DNA of 26,738 nt from contig BFEA01000182.1 of NCBI GenBank assembly GCA_003427395.1, positions 1,625,712 to 1,652,449 of the forward strand, read 5' to 3'. Numbering within the stretch: the first letter of the stretch is position 1; the number at the start of each line of letters is the position of its first letter. The translations under genes and the position numbers were made by a program. The stretch is from Chara braunii (Eukaryota > Streptophyta > Charophyceae > Charales > Characeae). Of this stretch, positions 21,680 to 26,738 are shown in pieces. Below the pieces are notes generated by a model, which did no database searches, was not told the origin of the DNA, and saw nothing but the letters and a program-made list of their open reading frames with translations.

Positions 21680-22040
21680 CGGGATTGGTGCCGCTGGGCC
21701 TAGCTCAGCTGGTTCACCCGCAGACTGTTGAAACAGGCCTGTGGAATCAGCCACTGGGCCAAGCTCAGCTGGTACACCCGCAGACTATTGAAAAACAGTT
21801 CTGTGGGACTGATACCATTGGGCCCAGCTCAGTCGGTATACCCGCGGACTGTTGAAAAACAGTTCTGTGGGATCAGCCACAAGGCCAGGTTGAACTGGTA
21901 CAACCGCAGGCTGTTGGGAACAGGCCTGTAGGACCAGAGCCATTGGGCCTCGGCTAAGTTGGTACACCCGCAGACTGTTGAAAAACAGTTCTGCGGGATC
22001 AGCCACAAGGCCTGGCTCAACTGGTACACCCATGAGATGT
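21680..22040. repeat. 62-bp minisatellite with a hairpin in each unit
   Basis: The phrase GGTACACCCGCAGACTGTTG recurs with GGTA/GGTT starts at 21711, 21771, 21835, 21897, 21961 and 22023 (spacings 60-64). Each unit has a CTGTT-GAAA-AACAG hairpin, extended to CAGA...TCTG in some copies, then (T/G)GGGATCAGCCACAAGGCC and AGCTCAGCTGG. Period 62 is not a multiple of three, so a coding repeat is unlikely. Confidence 0.85.
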
Positions 22041-22056
22041 TGAAATACAGACTCAA

Positions 22057-22096
22057 GTTCGAATTCAGAGGCGCTCAGGATGAGCAGAATTCGAAC
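22057..22096. repeat. 10-bp perfect inverted repeat
   Basis: GTTCGAATTC (22057-22066) and GAATTCGAAC (22087-22096) pair perfectly around a 20-base loop, just after the 62-bp array. It may be a chance palindrome built on GAATTC. I see no AT-stretch or gene end that would make it a terminator. Confidence 0.6.
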
Positions 22097-22245
22097 GGGA
22101 CAGCTTGAAGGAGATACCTCAAGGCCGTCACCCACTATTTCTGAGCAAAATGGGGCGTGGCTGGATTTGGTCACAATAGTGGTTAGATACATGTAGAAGC
22201 AGTCATAATGTGAGTAGGCTCTTCAGTGGCAGTCCGTTTTTGGGA

Positions 22246-22290
22246 GTTACCTTTTTATTTTTATTTTTATTATTTTTTTATTTATTTCTC
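22246..22290. repeat. T-rich low-complexity tract
   Basis: Repeated ATTTTT units run into a CT-rich tail. Frames across it on the minus strand are low-complexity and not counted as genes. Confidence 0.7.
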
Positions 22291-22480
22291 TCTCTTTTCT
22301 GAATGTATGAAGGCGACAAAGCAGACTGAGTACAGCCGAAAGGGGTGAAGAGTGGCCCGAGCCATCTCGGTTGGTGAACCGACAATAGGTAGGCAAACAC
22401 AGTTTTTTCTTTTGCCTGTAATCCTTGTCGAAGTTACGGGCCGATTGGACTGCGCTAATTTGGAGGAAAACGGAGAAGAG

Positions 22481-22510
<30 letters not shown>
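22481..22510. repeat. Poly(A) tract, 30 bases
   Basis: An uninterrupted run of A lies between two similar purine-rich strings (GGAGAAGAG at about 22471 and about 22520). I see no upstream retroposon body or clear target-site duplication, so I treat it as simple sequence. Confidence 0.85.
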
Positions 22511-22512
<2 letters not shown>

Positions 22513-22580
22513 AAAGGTTGGAGAAGAGAGAGAGTTCAGTGAGGAAGAGTGAAGAAGCAAGAGGTGACGAAGACAACGAG

Positions 22581-22830
22581 GAGAGAGAAGAACAGGGACT
22601 AAGAAAAACATATCTCACTCATTTCCTAACGGAATCGAGTGCGGTTAAGTGATAGGTAGGGGGTTTAGACACGGGCGAACATGAAACTGTAGTTAGATTG
22701 AACGAAGGGGGAGTAGAAGAAGAGGTAGGAGGATTCAGATGTGCGCGGAAGAGTCGGAGAGAGAAGAATAAGGGGAAGTGGGGGGCTAAGAGAGTGTATC
22801 TCGCTCGTTTCTCAACGAAAACGAGCAAGG
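22581..22830. repeat. Duplicated segment with a hairpin in both copies
   Basis: GAGAGAGAAGAA...CTAAGAAAAACATATCTCACTC (22581-22644) is repeated with changes at 22757-22830 (GAGAGAGAAGAA...CTAAGAGAGTGTATCTCGCTC). In the second copy GCTCGTTT and AAACGAGC form a perfect 8-bp stem at 22803-22826. The first copy forms a weaker stem from ACTCATTTCC and GGAATCGAGT. Confidence 0.6.
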
Positions 22831-22900
22831 AAAGAGGCAAACTGGAGGTTCTGAAGCATTCCGAATCTATTGGATGCGACAGATTCTTTGTTTCAGTGGT

Positions 22901-24805
22901 GGTTTGGGCGGTACGGGCTGCAGGGGCTGTGCGGCCTCTACTGGAGTTTTTGAGAGTGGGGAACTTTTCTTGAAGTAGCGATGTACCTTCCTATGCTCTG
23001 AGGGAAGATTCATCCTCATCAAGAACATCTGAGGCCAGTTGCTACCATCGGGAATGCCACCTCACCCGTTGGTCAGTAACTTGCTTGTGGGAGGCTTCAC
23101 TCTCGTCATCATCAGAGCTCTCCTCCGTGACACATGTCTTTGCTCTCCACTGCAGATGTTGTGGTGAGGGTCGCTTGAGGCAGACCATCACGACCACTTT
23201 GCTGTTGGCCTTCAAACACGGGTGATCTTCATTACCGGGCCATAATCCGTTTGTACTTCACGTGATAAACTTCCTCTCCGTTGGACCGTCTGCCGCCAGA
23301 ATGGGCGGCCTTCGTCCTTATGCATGCAGCGGTCCTACACAAGGGAGGCAAAAGAGCTATTCTCAGGCCAGGTAAGCAATGGGCAATGACGTGGTGTAGA
23401 GAGAGAGAGAGGAGAAAAGAAAGGTAGGGAAGGAGAAGATGGAGGAAGGAATGAGACTGATGAGAGGAGAGCGGTAAGGCAATAGCAAGGACGAGAGAAG
23501 GGAGAAACAAAACAGAGGGAAGGAAGGTACGTGAATTTGGACGAGATCGGGGCCAAATACAGGAGGTGAGTGAAGGGACGTGACGAAGGCAAAGTGGGAG
23601 AGAATGGATATGGCGAAGGGGAAGAGGTATGGTCTACTTGATTCGTAAAGAAATCAAGAAAGGGGAGTTGCTATTCAGAGGGTTTTTGGGGGCTGGGCGA
23701 ATCCATTAGCGGCGTTAGTTTTAGTGATGGGAGAACAGATTAGCTGATACGAGAGATAGGAGCTGCGCGTGGAATGATCGTTTGAAGTAAGAAGGAAGTG
23801 AAAGACGGTGAATCTCTGTCATTTATTGACCATTTTGGGCAAACCCGGATGCTATCCGGGGGTTCTAAAGCATTGTGAAGAGAATGGCGGCGGCAGAATG
23901 TTGATTTGGGCGGCAGTTCAGCCTGTATGAGCAACGAAGGCTGCGTGCTGGTATGTGGGGGAAACAGTGACGAACCTTCCGGCATTCTGGGGAAAGATTC
24001 ATTCTCACACTACACACTGGTCGAATAGCGCAGCAGGTGTGGGAATGTGTATGAATGTGTATGTGAGGGGGAGAGAGGAGAGAGGATTGCATATAGCAAG
24101 ACGAGGAAACAGGCGGGTACATCGAAGAGGAGGCGATGTGCGCTAGGTGCCGATAGCAGGGATGGCAGAGAACAGTAAGCACGTGGAGAGCGAGGAAGAA
24201 GAGACGGAAGGAACCAACGAAGACAGCGAGGGAGGAAGGAGAGAGAGGAAGGTGAGAGGACTTACCTGCCAGGAGGTAGGACGACCAACGACAACGAATG
24301 ACTCCACGTTTTAACGGAAAATCCATTCTCATTTTGTACATTCGGATCGGAAAGTCGGGGAGTGAAGGTCGAATTCGCGGTCGTCCTCTTCAAGGCGACA
24401 CACCCGCATGCTGCTTGTCAGCCTTGCAAAGAACTCGTCGTCACCATGCCGCCCCAAGGCAGCCATCCGGATCCCAGTTTACGCATGACTGAAGTTGCGA
24501 CCGACGGGCGAACTCTCTGACTGCGGTCTGATGAAAGGTACACTCTTCGATTGACCAGTGGCTATTGAAGCAAGTAACGAGAGATGCAACCCATCAGCCT
24601 CGTGGTATACAGGCACATAGTCAATATTTTGATTAGATTTGTTTGTCGGGAACTTCAGGGCACCCCTCATCTGATGGCCACGTCAGAACTTGGATTCAAG
24701 GAGTGGATTGGGCGGTACAAGTTGCAGGAGTTGCGTAGCCACTAACGGGAGGGTATGGGGAAATGGCACTGTATCTTTCCATGTTCTAGTGGGAGATTCG
24801 CTCTC
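22901..24805. repeat. Three dispersed copies of a segment of about 110 bp
   Basis: Copies lie at 22901-23018, 23902-24008 and 24703-24805. Shared parts are TTGGGCGG(T/C)A, a Gly/Gln-like GCTGCAGG stretch, CCTTCC.TGCTCTG-type sequence and GGGAAGATTCATTCTC. Similarity continues loosely after copies one and three (CAGTTGCTACCATC against CAGTTGTAACCATC). Between them are purine-rich low-complexity stretches (about 23398-23520 and 24060-24250) with no supported gene. A strong minus-strand 5' splice-site consensus (GCAGGTAAGTCC) lies near 24263-24274, and a plus-strand one (CCAGGTAAGC) near 23363-23372. Confidence 0.55.
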
Positions 24806-25094
24806 TTTTTGGCAGATTTAGAGAGTAATGCTGCGTGGTCCGTAGTTGAATCCGGTTGACAGTCTCAGAGCGCAGTTGTAACCATCAGCTTTCTGTTGAG
24901 ATCGGCTGCCCGAATGGTCATGATCATCTTCAAGGCTGTACCTGCTTCGCTGTTGACAGTTCTCGGCCCGATGTTACACCTCATCTTGGTCGCTGATTCA
25001 CCAGGCTGTGTTTTATCATCATCTCGAAGCCTTCGCAGTATTTCACGACCTTCGCACTGTTAGTAGTCATCTGCCATTCTGGAGGTCAGCAGAG

Positions 25095-25930
25095 GACATA
25101 CGACTTACCTGTTGGACTGTGCTTCACTCACACAGTCGACGGGAGCAGGCGACAGGCGGCAGCAACAAGAGGAGACGTACCGATTGGATGCTGTGTTGTC
25201 CAACTGATGGAAAGGCGTAGCGTTAGAACAACTTAGTGTTGAAAACTCGCTTGTTGAAAGGTACGATGCGCCTCGGACCGATGATAGTAGCGTGAGACTA
25301 TCAACAGGGTTGATCTCACTACCGGAAGACAAGGAGTGTTCTTGCTGTTGGGACGGAGTTCGAAGCACTGCTGGGACAACACTACCAGGTACTACTGCTG
25401 GAGTTGTCACGCGAAGCTGCATTACCTTTGGAGTAGCCGATTCATATACTGGGTGGCACCTCCTGCAAGCAAGGCGGTTTTTTGCTGCAGTTACTGCAGC
25501 AAGTTACTTGATGCAATCCTATCAGTCATAGTGTCATTGTGTCTGTCAAAAACTTGTTGTAAAAGCCTGTGATGTTTCTACTAGGACATGCTGTGCATAG
25601 TACCGTTGTATACCGATGAGGGTGCTGTCGAAACGTGAGCCATTGTGAGATACTGCTTCGATAGAGACCTGGGCCTTACCATCGGTAAAGCTTCAAACTA
25701 CGGTACCCTTCAAGAAGAACGGACCACTACCTTTTTGGACAGCGACGAACGATAGACTCACCTAGGGACTGTGCATTGCTTACATAGTCGTATGAGGCGG
25801 CGACAGGCCAACAACGAACAGGAGACTTACCTGGCTGTACGGCGCACAACGCATACAAAATCGAGGGGAGTGGCGTGATGGGCAGGCTAAGAGGCTTACC
25901 TGTTGGGCAGTGTGTCGAACACGTTAGTTG
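25095..25930 (-). repeat. 69-72-bp repeats, each with a minus-strand 5' splice-site consensus
   Basis: Five related units have anchors at 25103 (CAGGTAAGT on the minus strand), 25175 (GGTACGT), 25756 (TAGGTGAGT), 25825 (CAGGTAAGT) and 25894 (CAGGTAAGC). Spacings are 72, 69 and 69 within the two clusters. Each anchor is followed on the plus strand by a GTTGGACTGTGC-like stretch, and GGCGACAGGC recurs in two units. The three right-hand units stay in one open minus-strand frame (25727-26050) and would give a 23-residue repeat. Whether they are coding repeats or repeated splice donors cannot be decided from sequence. Confidence 0.65.
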
Positions 25931-25939
25931 GGAAGCTGC

Positions 25940-26282
25940 CGTGACTTCAGTTTCAGCAAAGACAGGTTCTTCGCTTCGTTCTAACCACAGATCTGACTGC
26001 GGACGCTGCGTTTTGGCCACCATTGCGGGGCCCTCCGGATCGGAAAGCAAGAGGGCCCTCTCATGTGAGTTGAGTTGGCCCCTTCTCGTATCTCGAGCGT
26101 CAACTCATCTTCTTCTACCGTTCTTCCTCTCAGTGTAGTCTGTGTTCGGAGAGGAAGGCGGCAGGCGGGATTGCAACCCGTAGGACCGCATCAAGGCCTT
26201 TGTGGGGGGTCGACCCACCGATTGCGGGAGCTCTGCCGGAGCCCAGGCGGGAGTCTGGAGGCAGGGAATTCAGAGGTAGGCT
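25940..26282 (+). repeat. Inverted-repeat arm B, exon-like segment
   Basis: This is the partner of 19081-19378 in opposite orientation, with the same ordered landmarks and a terminal CAGAGGTAGG that again looks like a 5' splice site. Part of the plus strand is open (26075-26284), reading VRRGRRQAGLQPVG and STHRLRELC, but arm A carries the shared STHRLREL stretch in a frame that soon meets a stop. About 35 bases near 25953-26005 have no counterpart in arm A. Confidence 0.7.
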
Positions 26283-26422
26283 GACACTATACCATTAGAA
26301 TCCCAATAAACCCCTATCTATGTAAACCTGGCGTTTGATGTTTTTTGACTTTGACTTGTGTATATATTTTGTTTTTCTTTTCAGAACTTCAACTAAATCA
26401 AAAAGGGAATTTACTGTGCATG

Positions 26423-26738
26423 TTAAATTATTTGTCTGTGGTAGAAATCACGATGTTTGCATGCGATGAATTGAACTGGGGCTGGAAATGAGGTCCTCCA
26501 GACTGATCCGATCGTCTTGCTGCTTTGCCTAAGACATTGAGCTGGGGCTGGAAATGAGGTCCTCCAGACTGATCTGGTCGGCTGGAATGCAGTCCTCCAG
26601 ACTGATTTGGTCACCTTGCTGTTTTGCCTAAGACATTGAACTGGGGCTGGAAATGAGATCCTCCAGATTGATCCGGTCGCCTTGCTGCTTTGCCTAAGAC
26701 ACTGAACTGGGGCTGGAAATGAGGTCCTCCAGACTGAT
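26423..26738 (-). CDS. Partial open frame made of 22-residue repeats, runs off the window
   Basis: The minus strand from the right edge (frame starting at 26737) to a stop at 26423 has no stop codon and consists of repeats of SVWRTSFPAPVQCLRQSSK-type units. The DNA period is 66 bp (22 codons), anchored by GAACTGGGGCTGG at 26473, 26539, 26638 and 26704. One unit is shortened by 33 bp (11 codons), which keeps the frame. Both other minus frames and the plus strand are closed. A short unrepeated tail (FIACKHRDFYHRQII) ends the frame. I do not recognise the protein. It may be the C-terminal end of a gene to the right, or a minisatellite that happens to stay open. Confidence 0.35.
   Translation of the reverse strand, partial: SVWRTSFPAPVQCLRQSSKATGSIWRISFPAPVQCLRQNSKVTKSVWRTAFQPTRSVWRTSFPAPAQCLRQSSKTIGSVWRTSFPAPVQFIACKHRDFYHRQII
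26470..26738. repeat. 66-bp minisatellite
   Basis: Four units and one 33-bp-deleted unit contain CTGGGGCTGGAAATGAGG, TCCTCCAGACTGATCCGGTCG and CTTGCTGCTTTGCCTAAGAC. Copies are very similar, so the array is younger than the others in this window. It continues past the right edge. Confidence 0.9.

Noticed and set aside
21701-21712. TAGCTCAGCTGG, a perfect match to the tRNA A box
   Set aside because: No matching D-stem, anticodon arm or acceptor stem can be folded, and the B-box-like AGTTCGAATTC is 350 bp away. It is one unit of the 62-bp repeat, and other units break the match.
22481-22510. Poly(A) tail of a SINE or processed pseudogene
   Set aside because: No retroposon body or target-site duplication was visible; similar purine strings on both sides suggest local simple-sequence growth.
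22282-22618. Minus-strand frames with long Phe runs
   Set aside because: These are translations of the poly(A)/poly(T) and CT-rich tracts.

Overview
The window looks like nuclear DNA from a large, repeat-rich eukaryotic genome. It contains a Ty3/gypsy LTR retrotransposon with a plant-type initiator-Met primer binding site, many micro- and minisatellites, splice-site-like motifs, and no bacterial gene organisation. The Gag and Pol sequences remind me of elements in charophyte algae such as Chara braunii. That assignment is from memory and could not be checked here.

Layout. 1-450: a 53-bp minisatellite followed by a compound microsatellite. 450-8140: mostly non-coding sequence. It holds one orphan protein-like reading frame (minus strand, about 3.64-4.26 kb), a GC-rich island near 5.5-5.95 kb and a decayed 122-bp tandem repeat at 7.33-7.89 kb. 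8145-18118: one complete but dead LTR retrotransposon in minus orientation. It has two LTRs of about 1.38 kb, a TAAG target-site duplication, a primer binding site, a polypurine tract, and gag, protease, RT, RNase H, integrase and a chromodomain-like tail. 18.13-18.86 kb: spaced repeats of an AAACTTATG-containing motif. 19.08-26.28 kb: a region bounded by two diverged inverted copies of a segment of about 300 bp. Inside it are several families of tandem or dispersed repeats with periods near 62, 69-72 and 180 bp. 26.42 kb to the window end: a 66-bp repeat that stays open as a 22-residue protein repeat on the minus strand.

The retrotransposon is the only locus whose function is clear. In coding order (right to left) its parts are Gag, protease, RT, RNase H, integrase and chromodomain. 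These parts would normally act together: copy the RNA from the tRNA-primed PBS, then insert the DNA into chromatin. Here the chain is broken at several independent points. There are at least four frame breaks and five in-frame stops. The first catalytic Asp of RT is Asn, the last Cys of the Gag zinc knuckle is Tyr, and the last Cys of the integrase zinc finger is Arg. The only assembly gap (135 N) sits in the RT palm, at what appears to be a 123-bp in-frame tandem duplication.

I found no rRNA, tRNA, CRISPR array or convincing intact host gene, and no clear new biological system. The best leads are the inverted pair of exon-like segments, the 69-72-bp repeats that each carry a 5' splice-site consensus, the 62-bp hairpin repeat, and the 22-residue coding repeat running off the right edge.
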